Shown here: in pieces, positions 28,306 through 37,685 of the stretch | Layout: each line of letters opens with the position of its first letter | Position numbering within the stretch: position 1 is the stretch's first letter | NCBI RefSeq assembly: GCF_027853915.1 | Contig: NZ_JAQGLA010000019.1 | Span: 35,307-99,306, forward strand | Reading direction: 5' to 3' | From: Saccharopolyspora oryzae | Lineage (GTDB): Bacteria; Actinomycetota; Actinomycetes; Mycobacteriales; Pseudonocardiaceae | Length of the DNA: 64,000 nt | Translations under genes and position numbers: made by a program | The notes under the pieces: generated by a model | What the model was told of the DNA's origin: nothing | What the model saw: the letters and a program-made list of their open reading frames with translations, nothing else | The model's database searches: none

Positions 28306-28884
28306 ATGTCCGGACGGGACGACTTCGACGCGGGTCGCCAGGACCTCGCCGCGCGCAACGCCGCGCTTCGGGACCAGATCGACAACATGCTCTCCGATCT
28401 CCGGCGCCGCACCGCCGAGATCCAGGAGAAGCAGTCCGCCGCCGCGCAGCAGACCTTCGAAGTCGCCTCCGACGACGGCATGGTCACCGTCCGGGTGGAC
28501 GCGACCGGAACCGTGCAGGAACTGGCCCTGTCCCCGAAGGCGTTCGAACGCACCACCCCCGAGAAGCTCGCCCGCAGCATCACCAGCGTGATCCGGGAGG
28601 CCGCGGGCACCGCCCAGCGGCAGCTGCAGTCCGAGTTCGCGCCGCTGGCCGACGTTTCGGACGTTCCGGAAGTCCCCGGCGTCCCGTCCCTGGCGGGTCT
28701 GCTGCGCCAGGGACCGCTCGTCGAACCGCCCAACCCCGACGTCGAACGCCAGCAGCGGCGCGCCGAGGACTCCGCCGCCCCGGCGAGCAACAGCGCGCCG
28801 CCGCCGCAGGTGCGCACCGCGCCCGATGACGAGTGGGACGACGACTGGGAGTGGGAGAACAACCGGCGAGGGGGCCGCCGATGA
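28306..28884 (+). CDS. YbaB/EbfC-family protein of the toxin module
   Basis: A 192-residue protein with a YbaB/EbfC-like domain (about 15-110): a long N-terminal helix, then VASDDGMVTVRVDATGTVQEL, the beta-sheet part of the fold. The C-terminal 80 residues are disordered, proline-rich and acidic (ending EWDDDWEWENNRRGGRR). YbaB-like proteins of this kind are commonly the first gene of actinobacterial type VII secretion-linked toxin loci. Its stop overlaps the next start (ATGA). The upstream 260 bp are AT-richer and hold the module's promoter. Confidence 0.82.
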   Translation: MSGRDDFDAGRQDLAARNAALRDQIDNMLSDLRRRTAEIQEKQSAAAQQTFEVASDDGMVTVRVDATGTVQELALSPKAFERTTPEKLARSITSVIREAAGTAQRQLQSEFAPLADVSDVPEVPGVPSLAGLLRQGPLVEPPNPDVERQQRRAEDSAAPASNSAPPPQVRTAPDDEWDDDWEWENNRRGGRR

Positions 28885-29210
28885 GCGACCAGATGCGGAT
28901 GGAGCCCGAGGAGATCCGCTCGGGCGGCAAGAAGATCGGCGACACCGGCAAGGACCTCGAGCAGGTGGTCAACACCCTCAAGTCCGCGCTCGACGGCGAA
29001 GGCGAGTGCTGGGGCAACGACGAAGCCGGGCAGAAGTTCGCCGGGGACTACACCAAGGGCCGCGACAGCGTCTTCGACAGCCTGAAGAAGGTTGTCAAAG
29101 CCCTCGGCGACATCGACGACAACCTCAAAGCCACCGCCGACGACACCGAGTCCAGCGATGCCGGTTCGGCCGCGGACATCGGCAAGTCCGGCTCCAACAT
29201 GCCCTCGTAG
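28881..29210 (+). CDS. WXG100-like (ESX-type) small helical protein
   Basis: A 109-residue, predicted two-helix protein. The turn reads CWGNDEAGQKFAGDY, a W-G motif between helices, and the first helix is MEPEEIRSGGKKIGDTGKDL. This matches the WXG100-like proteins that accompany large type VII-exported toxins, as chaperone or co-export partner. It lies 14 bp before the toxin gene. Confidence 0.82.
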   Translation: MSDQMRMEPEEIRSGGKKIGDTGKDLEQVVNTLKSALDGEGECWGNDEAGQKFAGDYTKGRDSVFDSLKKVVKALGDIDDNLKATADDTESSDAGSAADIGKSGSNMPS

Positions 29211-29224
29211 GGAGTGGATGTTTC

Positions 29225-32200
29225 GTGAGCATCGAAATGCCCGACGAGGTCAAGTGGCTGCTGCCGATCGTGGTCGGCGAGTCCTGGCCGGAGGGCGACG
29301 AGGACGCGATGCGCCGCATGGCCGACGCCTGGCGCGCCGCCGCGGACGGCATCGAAGGCGTCAACACGGCCGCCAATCGCGGTGCTGAGCAGGCCAAAGG
29401 TGCGATGGAGGGGCAGACCTCCGACGCGTTCGCCAAGCTGTGGAAGGACATCGGCGACGGCGGCGAAGCGGCGCTGCCGAAGCTGAAGGAAGCCTGCGAG
29501 AAGCTCGCCAAGGCCTGCGACGACGCGGCCCTGGACGTCGAGCACACCAAGCTGACCATCATCGCCTCGCTGATCGCGCTGGCCATCCAGATCGCGGCGA
29601 TGATCGCGGCCGCCCCGGTCACCTTCGGCGCCTCGACCGCCGGTGTCGCCGCCGCGCAAGCGGTCACCCGCACCGTGGTGATGCAGATCTTCAAGCAGCT
29701 CGTCATGAGCATCCTGAAGAACGTCGCCATCGAGATCGCCACCTCGGTCGCGATCGAGTTCGCGGTGCAGGGCGTGCAGATCGCCTCCGGCGAGCGCGAC
29801 GGCTTCGACGGCGGCAAGTTCAAGGACGCGGCGATCTCCGGTGCCATCGGCGGCGCCGTTGGCGGCGTGTTCGAAGGCGCGGGCAAGGCGATCGGCAAGC
29901 AGGCAGGCGACGCCGTCGGCGACGCAGCGGGCAACGCGGCCACCACCGCGGGCCGCGCAGCGGGCGACGCGGCGGGCGACGCCGCCGGCGAAGCGGCGGA
30001 GAGCGCCGCGAAGGCGCTCGGCAAGACGGCGCTGAAGGAAGGCGCCCTCGGCGCTGCCGAAGGCGCGGTCGGCAGCGCAGCGGAGCAGCTGATCACCGAG
30101 GGCAAGATCGACTGGGGCGACGTCGGCAAGGGCGCGCTGTCCGGCGGCGTGACCGGTGCCGGGATGGGCGCGGGCGGCGAAGCCCTCGGCCGGGGCGGCG
30201 ACGTCGACGTCCCCGACACCAGCGGCGGCGGGTCCGGCGGAAACGGCGGCGGCGAAGGCGGCGGGTCCGGCTCCGGCGGCGGAGACGGTGGTGGCTCCGG
30301 GTCCGGTGGCGGCGAAGGCGGCGGCTCTGGCTCGGGCGGCGGCGAAGGTGGCTCCGGGTCCGGCGGCGGCACCAGCTCCGGCGAGGGCAGCGGTGGTTCC
30401 GGCGGCGACGGTGGCCCCAACAGCACGAGCACGTCCGGCACGCATTCCAGCGAGGGCGGCACCGGCTCGGACGGCGGCCCGACCGGTCGCTCCAGCGCTG
30501 TGTCCGGCGACGGCGGCCCCGGTGGTTCAGGCTCCGACGGCGGCCCGACCGTCACGTCATCCGGTGGTTCCGGTTCGCACGGCGACGGATCCCCGGGCGG
30601 CGGAGGCGATTCCAGCTCCTCGCACGGCGGCTCTTCGTCCCGACCGGACACGACGCCGGATTCCCACAGCACACCAGGAGGTTCCGGACAGTCCCATGTG
30701 GACTCCGGCAGCACCTCCCACGGATCCGGCGACGGTAGCGCAACGCCCCGCAGCCAGTCCCCGGACGCCGGCGGCGTGAGCCACACGTCCAGCGGCGACA
30801 CCCCGAGCAGCAGCCACTCGAGCGGCGGAACCCCCCACAGCGGAGCGGGCGACTCCTCGCCCAACAGCGGAGGTTCAGCCACGCCAGCCGGCGGATCCAC
30901 GCACGGCGGCGCGGACGGCGGAACCCCGCAGGGCGGCGGCGGTGGAACCGGCGGCATCCCGCACGGCGGCGGTGGAACCGGAGGCGGCGCCCCGCAGAGT
31001 GGCGGCGGCATCCCGCACGGCGGTGGCGGCGCAGGCGGCGGTGGCGGCGGTGCTGGCGGCGGCATCCCGCAGGGAGGCGGCGGAGGAACCGGTTCGCACC
31101 CGGATGCCGAACGTTCCCCGAGCACTCCGGCCAGCACCACTTCGTCCAATGTGGATGCTCCGGCGAGCGGTGCGCCCACCATGGCCGGACCGATGCCAGC
31201 GGCCGGCGGCGCGCCGCGCGGCGACCAGTCCAGCTCCGCCAGCAGCGGCGGCGGAGCCATGGGCGGCGCCATGGGCGGTGGCGGCATGGCTGGCGGCGCA
31301 GCCGGTGGCGCACCGGGCGGCGGAAGCAACCGCCCCGGCTCAGGAGGCGGCTGGACCGGCACCGCCGGCACGCCCGGCGCAGCGGCCGCGACAGGACGCC
31401 CGGCCGGCGGTGACACCGGAGCCCGACCGGACTCCGGCCGCCCGACCTCCCGCCCCGGTGGCCCGAACGGCCCGTCCCGCCCGGACGGCGGGCGCCCCAC
31501 CGGCCCCGACGGTTCCCGCACCCCAGAGCGTCCGACCACCGCAGCACCCCGCGGCGGAGCGGCCCCGCAGAACGCCCCAACACGTCCGCACGACGCGCCC
31601 ACGGGCCCCGGAGGCCGAGGAGTCCCACCCCAGCGCACCCCGGACGCAGGCCCGGCGCACAACCCGAACGGACCAGGCGCCCGCCCGGACGGCGGACAAC
31701 CACGCCCCGCCCCGGACGGCCAGCGCCCAGGCCCGGCTGGCCAGCGCCCGGACGGAGCAGCACCACGCCCGGACGGAGCGGCACCGCGTCCCGATGACGC
31801 ATCGCCGCGCCCAGACGGTCCGCCGCGCCCGAACGGAACGGCCCCGCGTCCCGATGGCCCGTCCCGACCCGACGGAGCCACTCCTCGTCCTGACGGCGGC
31901 CCGGCACGCCCCGAGGCTCCATCGCGCCCGGACGGAACGCCGCACCGCGACGGCCCCGGATCCCGGCCAGACGGAACGTCGAGGCCCGACGGCACAACGC
32001 GCCCGGACGGTCCCAGCACTCGACCGGACCCAACACGTCCGGACAGCACGCGCCCGGACTCGGCTGCGCCCCGCCCGGACGGATCGCGACCGGACGCCAA
32101 TGCACCCCGACCCGACGGGCCCCGTCCCGACTCGGCCACGCCACGTCCGGACGGAACGACTCCGAAACCGGACGGCTCAACCCGACCGGACCAGTCGTCG

Positions 32201-34066
32201 GGCAACCAACGCACGCCTGACCCGCAGAACACCCGCCCAACGGGCACGCGCCCGGACGCCCCAAGCGGCACTCACGACCCGAAGCGCCCCCACCCGGACG
32301 GCCCGGAAGCAACGCACCCGAAGGACGGCGCGGACAGCCCCGAACACCGCCCGGACGCTCCGGACAAGCACCCGGACGCAGATCAGCACCGCGACGGCGA
32401 CGCCGAGCCGGGCACGCCGGAACGCCAGCAGCAGATCGACGAAGCCGAATCCCACCGCGACACCACCCCGGGCGGCTCGTCGTTCCACACCAACCCGAAC
32501 ATGCGCGACCTCGCGCAGCGCGTGCCCGACGACGGCGTCCACCACACGGTCGACGCGCACGCCCTGCCCGACGGCCGAGTCCGCATCGGCGATCGCACGT
32601 TCAGCCCGCAGGAGTTCGCGGACATGCTCCGCCGCGACCCGAACTGGGACGGCAAGCCGATCCGCCTCCTCTCCTGCGACGCGGGAACCAGCGGCCTGGC
32701 CCGAGACCTCTCCCGAGAACTCGGCGTCCCGGTAACGGCGCCCCGAGGCCTGGCCTGGACCGACGGCAACGGCCGGGTCTTCTCCTCCGACATGGGCCCC
32801 GACGGCCGCCCGGGCTGGCCCCCGAACGGAGGCTGGGACACCCACCACCCCGACGGAACCTCCACCCCAGCCAGCAACGACGGCTTCCACCCCGCCCGAA
32901 ACGGAGAAGACCCAGGCCAACACCCCGACGACGCCGAGTCCCGGGGGGACAAGCCCACCGGCTGGGACGTCAGCGAGCGGGAAACAGCCGGGGCCGAGAA
33001 TCCGTATGACGAGCCGTACATCCCGAAGGATCCGCAGCACGGTCTCCAGTTGGAAGACATCGACGAAAGTCGAGTGACCCGAGGTGACGACGGGCTGATC
33101 GAAACGATCGACGACAAGCCGGTCCACGAGTACACCCGCCAAGCCATCGAAGACCGGCAGCGGAGCATGCAGGAGGCCATCGAGGAGAACCGAAAGGTCA
33201 AGAATCCGAAGAAGGCCCCGTTCGCGGAAGTCGGCGACAACCGCGCACCGCACAGCTTCAAGTCACTCGGCGGCAAAGGCGGCGCGGTCAACGCCGTCGT
33301 GATCGACCGGCGAACCGGTCTGGTCTTCGAAGGCGTCAACGGCGCGCAGGGCAACACTGTGCCGACCAGCACCACGACCGCGGACGGCAGCCCGGCGACC
33401 GGACTGGACCCTCAGGGCCGCAGGTTCGAGCTCACCCAGGACGACCTGCTGCACCCCGCGCTGAGCGAGCACATCTCCAACATGGCCGAGAACCCCGGCC
33501 GCCCCCTCCACGAGATCGAGCCCGGCGACTTCCCACATCGCGACTTGCCACATCGGCATGGTGAGGTCAAGGCGCTGGACGGCATCCTCAAGCAACGCGA
33601 AGAGCTCGCTGCCGCGCAGGCGCGCGAAACCGGGGTAGATGCCGACAAGATCGAGACCGTCACCCGCAACGGACGCGAGGTCGAGATCATCCGGATCAAG
33701 CCGGACGAGCTCCAGAGCGTGGTCAACGACATGACCGTCGACGCGCGCTTCACGTTCAAGCCGGATCCGCAAGACGTCGCACCGTGCTGCGCCAACTGCG
33801 CGCGCATCGTCAGCGGGCCGGACTCGCTGCCCGAGAACGTGCGAGACGCGGCTGATTTGTCGCACGGTGCACAAATGGGCCCCGGCGGGTTCACCGCCGG
33901 CGTCCACACCGACAAGAACAACCTGGATCCGGACGTGGAGAACCCCAATCGCCGGCATACCGCCGTAACCAACGCTGACTACAATTCGAAGTTCGCCGAA
34001 CAAGAGGCCAAACGTGCCGAAAGAGAGGCGGCGCAACAGAGCGGGAAGGCAGAGGGGACAAAGTGA
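29225..34066 (+). CDS. Polymorphic toxin: WXG-like N-terminus, long linker, YwqJ-type deaminase C-terminus
   Basis: A 1,613-residue protein. Residues 1-110 are a WXG100-like/CpnT-like helical export domain, followed by hydrophobic helices (IIASLIALAIQIAAMIAAA, near 115). Residues 180-310 are Ala/Gly-rich. Residues 325-720 are Gly/Ser/His-rich linker; 720-1060 are Pro/Arg/Asp-rich with many RPDG units. A pre-toxin domain near 1083-1200 contains RLLSCDAGTSGLARDLS (Cys1151), perhaps a release protease-like or structural module. The C-terminal 190 residues are a cytidine-deaminase-fold toxin of the YwqJ type: HGE at 1445-1447 and PCCANC at 1520-1525 give the zinc ligands. The target is presumably a nucleic acid or nucleotide. 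Followed in a GTGA overlap by its likely immunity gene. Confidence 0.88.
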   Translation: MSIEMPDEVKWLLPIVVGESWPEGDEDAMRRMADAWRAAADGIEGVNTAANRGAEQAKGAMEGQTSDAFAKLWKDIGDGGEAALPKLKEACEKLAKACDDAALDVEHTKLTIIASLIALAIQIAAMIAAAPVTFGASTAGVAAAQAVTRTVVMQIFKQLVMSILKNVAIEIATSVAIEFAVQGVQIASGERDGFDGGKFKDAAISGAIGGAVGGVFEGAGKAIGKQAGDAVGDAAGNAATTAGRAAGDAAGDAAGEAAESAAKALGKTALKEGALGAAEGAVGSAAEQLITEGKIDWGDVGKGALSGGVTGAGMGAGGEALGRGGDVDVPDTSGGGSGGNGGGEGGGSGSGGGDGGGSGSGGGEGGGSGSGGGEGGSGSGGGTSSGEGSGGSGGDGGPNSTSTSGTHSSEGGTGSDGGPTGRSSAVSGDGGPGGSGSDGGPTVTSSGGSGSHGDGSPGGGGDSSSSHGGSSSRPDTTPDSHSTPGGSGQSHVDSGSTSHGSGDGSATPRSQSPDAGGVSHTSSGDTPSSSHSSGGTPHSGAGDSSPNSGGSATPAGGSTHGGADGGTPQGGGGGTGGIPHGGGGTGGGAPQSGGGIPHGGGGAGGGGGGAGGGIPQGGGGGTGSHPDAERSPSTPASTTSSNVDAPASGAPTMAGPMPAAGGAPRGDQSSSASSGGGAMGGAMGGGGMAGGAAGGAPGGGSNRPGSGGGWTGTAGTPGAAAATGRPAGGDTGARPDSGRPTSRPGGPNGPSRPDGGRPTGPDGSRTPERPTTAAPRGGAAPQNAPTRPHDAPTGPGGRGVPPQRTPDAGPAHNPNGPGARPDGGQPRPAPDGQRPGPAGQRPDGAAPRPDGAAPRPDDASPRPDGPPRPNGTAPRPDGPSRPDGATPRPDGGPARPEAPSRPDGTPHRDGPGSRPDGTSRPDGTTRPDGPSTRPDPTRPDSTRPDSAAPRPDGSRPDANAPRPDGPRPDSATPRPDGTTPKPDGSTRPDQSSGNQRTPDPQNTRPTGTRPDAPSGTHDPKRPHPDGPEATHPKDGADSPEHRPDAPDKHPDADQHRDGDAEPGTPERQQQIDEAESHRDTTPGGSSFHTNPNMRDLAQRVPDDGVHHTVDAHALPDGRVRIGDRTFSPQEFADMLRRDPNWDGKPIRLLSCDAGTSGLARDLSRELGVPVTAPRGLAWTDGNGRVFSSDMGPDGRPGWPPNGGWDTHHPDGTSTPASNDGFHPARNGEDPGQHPDDAESRGDKPTGWDVSERETAGAENPYDEPYIPKDPQHGLQLEDIDESRVTRGDDGLIETIDDKPVHEYTRQAIEDRQRSMQEAIEENRKVKNPKKAPFAEVGDNRAPHSFKSLGGKGGAVNAVVIDRRTGLVFEGVNGAQGNTVPTSTTTADGSPATGLDPQGRRFELTQDDLLHPALSEHISNMAENPGRPLHEIEPGDFPHRDLPHRHGEVKALDGILKQREELAAAQARETGVDADKIETVTRNGREVEIIRIKPDELQSVVNDMTVDARFTFKPDPQDVAPCCANCARIVSGPDSLPENVRDAADLSHGAQMGPGGFTAGVHTDKNNLDPDVENPNRRHTAVTNADYNSKFAEQEAKRAEREAAQQSGKAEGTK

Positions 34067-34410
34067 TCCGCGCGAACGAGGACGATCTCGAAGGCGAGCC
34101 TTACGGCCCGGTGTTCTACGAGGGACAGCGGTTCACCGGCGAGGCCGTGGACGAGTTGCCGGACGGAACACTGGTCTCGTCGACGAGCTACGTGAACGGC
34201 CTTCAGGACGGCCCGGACCGGGAGTGGTACAACGACGGCAGCCGACGTGCCGAGGGCATGTTCCGGCAGGGCGTGCCGGTCGGAGTGCACCGCACTTGGG
34301 ATCCGGACGGGCATGTGGTGCGCGAAATCGAGTTCAGCGACGGTGGTCGCATCCTCCGTCGTCGCGGCTTCGACGCAGCGGGCAACGTGACGTGGGAAGA
34401 CGCGGGGTGA
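34063..34410 (+). CDS. YwqK-family MORN-repeat immunity/antitoxin protein
   Basis: A 115-residue protein with MORN-like repeats (GLQDGPDREWYNDGSRRAEG, FRQGVPVGVHRTWDPDG), as in B. subtilis YwqK, which sits beside the YwqJ deaminase toxin. Its GTG overlaps the toxin stop by four bases, the usual arrangement for toxin and immunity genes. It should bind the deaminase domain and neutralise it in the producer. No signal peptide, so it acts in the cytosol. Confidence 0.82.
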   Translation: MIRANEDDLEGEPYGPVFYEGQRFTGEAVDELPDGTLVSSTSYVNGLQDGPDREWYNDGSRRAEGMFRQGVPVGVHRTWDPDGHVVREIEFSDGGRILRRRGFDAAGNVTWEDAG

Positions 34411-34572
34411 TCGGCCCCGCGATGGTGCACTCCCGACATGGGCCGATCCGGACCGCGACGTCCAGCACCGGGACCCGCTGACGCGGTCCGCTCATCGACT
34501 CCCGAGGTGAGCTTTCTGCGCACAAGTGCAATGTGCGGCCGGTAGGTGCGGAACGTGAACGCAGGACTCGGA

Positions 34573-35226
34573 TCAGGGCTGCATTCGGCCCAGGTGGTCC
34601 GCGGTCCGGGTGGATTCCGGGAGGCGGTACTTCGGTGCCAAGCGGAGGGTCAGGTCGCAGGCCGCGTCGAGGGTGTAGCGGTGGCCCACCGAGACGAAGA
34701 CCGGTTTCACCCCGGGTTGGGTGCGGAGGGCTCTGCCGACGACTTCGTCGTCCTGGTGGAGGGGTGACCAGGAGCCCCGTTGCTCGGCTGGTGGTTCGTA
34801 GCGGCCCATGGCCGTCTTGCCCACTCCGATCGCGGGGAGGTCGGTCAGGACTCCCAGGTGGCAGGCCAGGCCGAAGCGGCGCGGGTGGGCCAGACCTTGG
34901 CCGTCGCAGACCAGGACGTCCGGTCGCACCGACAGCTCCGCCAACGCGGCCAACAGCGATGGTGCCTCGCGGAAGGCGAACAAGCCTGGGACGTAAGGGA
35001 ACTCCGCCTTCCCCCGCACAACTGCACTGTCCACAACAGACAGAGTTGTCACGTCCAGGACGGTGACCGCTGCGACGATCTCGTCCTCGTCGCGGTACGC
35101 CACGTCCAGGCCCGCTGCCGTGCGGACCTGCGGCGGGTCTTCGACGCGGACCAGCGGGCGGAGCCGCTCCTGGATCGCGACGGCTTCGGCCTCCGTCTTC
35201 GGCCACTCGTGCAGGTCGCGGATCAC
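34573..35226 (-). CDS. nfi: Endonuclease V (deoxyinosine 3' endonuclease)
   Basis: A 217-residue repair nuclease that nicks DNA near deoxyinosine. Motifs: AGLDVAYRDEDE (first catalytic Asp), FPYVPGLFAFREAP (the conserved FPYxPGxLxFRE block), VLVCDGQGLAHPRRFGLA (second Asp and HPR), and VGVGKT-like AIGVGKTAMG. GTG 35226 is the likely start, consistent with family length. It lies 62 bp downstream of the aldehyde dehydrogenase gene on the same strand. Confidence 0.93.
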   Translation of the reverse strand: MIRDLHEWPKTEAEAVAIQERLRPLVRVEDPPQVRTAAGLDVAYRDEDEIVAAVTVLDVTTLSVVDSAVVRGKAEFPYVPGLFAFREAPSLLAALAELSVRPDVLVCDGQGLAHPRRFGLACHLGVLTDLPAIGVGKTAMGRYEPPAEQRGSWSPLHQDDEVVGRALRTQPGVKPVFVSVGHRYTLDAACDLTLRLAPKYRLPESTRTADHLGRMQP

Positions 35227-35288
35227 GTCGTCGATCGTAGTCGTGAGGGCGAAAACCGGCTCCGACCGACTTTCGCACTCACGACCGC

Positions 35289-36707
35289 TCAGCGCTGGAT
35301 CGACTTGGTCTCGAGGAACTCCTCGAGACCGTGGCGGCCGAACTCGCGGCCGTTGCCGGACTGCTTGTAGCCGCCGAACGGGGCGTTCGGGTTGAAGCGG
35401 CCGCCGTTGACGTCGACCTGGCCGGTGCGGAGGCGCTTGGCCACCGCCAGCGCGCGGTCCTCCGAGCCGAACACCGCGCCCGCCAGGCCGTAGTCGGTGG
35501 CGTTGGCGATGCGCACCGCCTCGTCCTCGTCGCGGTACGGCAGGATCGACAGCACCGGGCCGAAGATCTCCTCCTGCGCGATCGTCATCTCCGGCGTCAC
35601 CCCGGTGAACACCGTCGGCCGCACGTAGTAGCCCTTCTCCACGCCCTCCGGCCGGTCCGGACCACCGGCGGCGAGCGTCGCACCTTCCTCGACGCCCTTG
35701 CGGATGTAGCCGACCACCCGGTCGCGCTGCGCTTCCGAGACCATCGGCCCGACCCGCGTCTCCTCGGAGGTCGGGTCGCCGACGGTGTACTTGGCCGCTG
35801 CCGCGACCGCGAGCTCCACCGCTTCGTCCAGGCGCGACTCCGGCACCAGCAGCCGGCTGAGCGCGTTGCAGCTCTGGCCGCCGTTCGGGAAGCAGCCCGC
35901 GACGCTGAGCTTGACCGCCTTGGTCAGGTCCGCGTCCTCGAGCACCACGCTCGCCGACTTGCCGCCCAGCTCCAGCGCGACCCGCTTGATCGTCGCCGCG
36001 GCCACCTCCGACACCCGCCGCCCGGCGCGGGTCGAGCCGGTGAACGACACCATGTCCACGTCCGGGTGCGCGGCCAGCGCCTCCCCGACCACCGGGCCGG
36101 TGCCGTGGACGAGGTTGAACACGCCGTCCGGGGCGCCGGACGCGACCACGATCTCGGCGAAGATCGCCGCGGTCAGCGGGGCGATCTCGCTCGGCTTGAG
36201 CACCACGGTGCAGCCCGTCGCCAACGCCGGGACGACCTTGGCGACGATCTGGTGCAGCGGGTAGTTCCACGGCGTGATCGCGGCGACCACACCAATCGGT
36301 TCCCGCACGATCAGCGAGTTGCCGACCTCGTCGGTCCAGGCGAAACCGCCCTCCAGGACGTCGGCGATCCCGGCCGAGGTCGCCACCGGCACGCTCGCGT
36401 GCACCTTGGTGGCGAACGTGATCGGCGAGCCCATCTCGGCGGTCACGGTCGCGGCGATCTCGTCGCGGCGCTGCGCGATCCCCTCGGAGATCCGCCGCAC
36501 CACGGCGATCCGATCCCGCAGCGGGGTGTCCGCCCAGCCGTCGAAGGCCGCTCGCGCGGCCGCGACCGCGTCGTCCACATCGGACGGCGTGCCCGCAGGC
36601 ACCGAACCGATCACTTCCTCGGTGGCCGGGTTGCGCACCTCGATGCGCTCCCCGCCGCCCTCGACGCGCGCACCGCCGATGACGTGGCCGGTGTTCGGCG
36701 CAGCCAT
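35289..36707 (-). CDS. NAD(P)-dependent aldehyde dehydrogenase
   Basis: A 472-residue ALDH-superfamily enzyme. The cofactor loop [20 protein letters not shown], the general base Glu in [18 protein letters not shown], and the nucleophilic Cys in [16 protein letters not shown] are all present, as is the C-terminal [19 protein letters not shown]. The substrate is not clear; the GGQSCNA context and the length are typical of broad aliphatic aldehyde dehydrogenases. ATG 36707 follows an AGGGGAGGG-like ribosome site. Confidence 0.93.
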   Translation of the reverse strand: MAAPNTGHVIGGARVEGGGERIEVRNPATEEVIGSVPAGTPSDVDDAVAAARAAFDGWADTPLRDRIAVVRRISEGIAQRRDEIAATVTAEMGSPITFATKVHASVPVATSAGIADVLEGGFAWTDEVGNSLIVREPIGVVAAITPWNYPLHQIVAKVVPALATGCTVVLKPSEIAPLTAAIFAEIVVASGAPDGVFNLVHGTGPVVGEALAAHPDVDMVSFTGSTRAGRRVSEVAAATIKRVALELGGKSASVVLEDADLTKAVKLSVAGCFPNGGQSCNALSRLLVPESRLDEAVELAVAAAAKYTVGDPTSEETRVGPMVSEAQRDRVVGYIRKGVEEGATLAAGGPDRPEGVEKGYYVRPTVFTGVTPEMTIAQEEIFGPVLSILPYRDEDEAVRIANATDYGLAGAVFGSEDRALAVAKRLRTGQVDVNGGRFNPNAPFGGYKQSGNGREFGRHGLEEFLETKSIQR

Positions 36708-36852
36708 GAACCCTCCCCTGATCCGACACAGCAGACGTCGCACCGAGCCTGTCACGTCGCGGGGAGTCCCGCACCGGTGAATCGAACCAGCCGGAACCGG
36801 AAGTTCTGGCAAGACCGGGAAAAACCCGATCGGCCGATTTCCGGCCCCCGGA

Positions 36853-37467
36853 TCAGTCGAACCGGGGCGATTCGGTGCGGGTGCGCTTCAGCTCGAAGAA
36901 GTACGGGAAGCTGGCCATCGCCACCGCGCCGTCGAACAGCTTCGCGGCGTCCTCACCTCGCGGAATGCGGGTGATCACCGGACCGAAGAAGGCCACCCCG
37001 TCGACGTGGATGGTCGGGGTGCCGACCTCGTCGCCGACCGGGTCCATGCCCGCGTGGTGGCTGGCCTTCAGCTCCTCGTCGTACTCGGTGCTGGTCGCCG
37101 CCTCCGCCAGCGATGCTGGCAGTCCCACCTCGGCCAGCGAGTCGCGGATGACCTGCGGGAAGTCCGTCTCGCCGCGGTCGTGCAGCCGGGTGCCCATCGC
37201 CGTGTAGAGCGGCGAGAGCACCTCGTCGCCGTGGTGCTTGGCGGCGGCGATCGCGACCCGCACCGGGCCCCACGCCTTGTCCAGGAGTTCCCGGTACTCC
37301 TCGGGCAGGTCGCGGCCCTCGTTGAGCACGGACAGGCTCATCACCCGGAAGTGCAGGTCGATGTCGCGGACCTTCTCGACCTCCAGGATCCAGCGCGAGG
37401 AAACCCAGGCGAACGGGCACGCGGGGTCGAAGTAGAAGTCGACGCGGGGACGAGCAGCGGAAGACAT
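36853..37467 (-). CDS. Mycothiol-dependent nitroreductase Rv2466c-like protein (DsbA fold)
   Basis: A 204-residue DsbA-family thioredoxin-fold protein very close to M. tuberculosis Rv2466c along its length: [73 protein letters not shown]. In Rv2466c the active site is CPWC; here it reads ACPFAW, so the second cysteine is Ala and only a monothiol mechanism is possible. Divergent from pepN, as Rv2466c and Rv2467 are. Confidence 0.9.
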   Translation of the reverse strand: MSSAARPRVDFYFDPACPFAWVSSRWILEVEKVRDIDLHFRVMSLSVLNEGRDLPEEYRELLDKAWGPVRVAIAAAKHHGDEVLSPLYTAMGTRLHDRGETDFPQVIRDSLAEVGLPASLAEAATSTEYDEELKASHHAGMDPVGDEVGTPTIHVDGVAFFGPVITRIPRGEDAAKLFDGAVAMASFPYFFELKRTRTESPRFD

Positions 37468-37685
37468 CCTGCCTCCATATCGGGTGGTTCGTTCGAGGGC
37501 ACGTTCGGACGCGCCCCGGCTTGGGTATGAACCCCGGTGAGGGCGATTATCTTCCCGACACGCCGAGCGCCCGCGCGGCACCCACCAGGGCGCGCGCCCG
37601 CGTGCGGACGTGATTTGATTTCCTGCGCCAGGTCGTCGCCCGGCGAACCTGGATCAACCCAGTCCCGACGAGCAAGAGGTGATCC

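Noticed and set aside
29125..32271. Minus-strand frame of over 1,000 codons opposite the toxin linker
   Set aside because: Composed of Pro/Gly/Arg repeats that mirror the Gly/Ser and RPDG linker on the plus strand.
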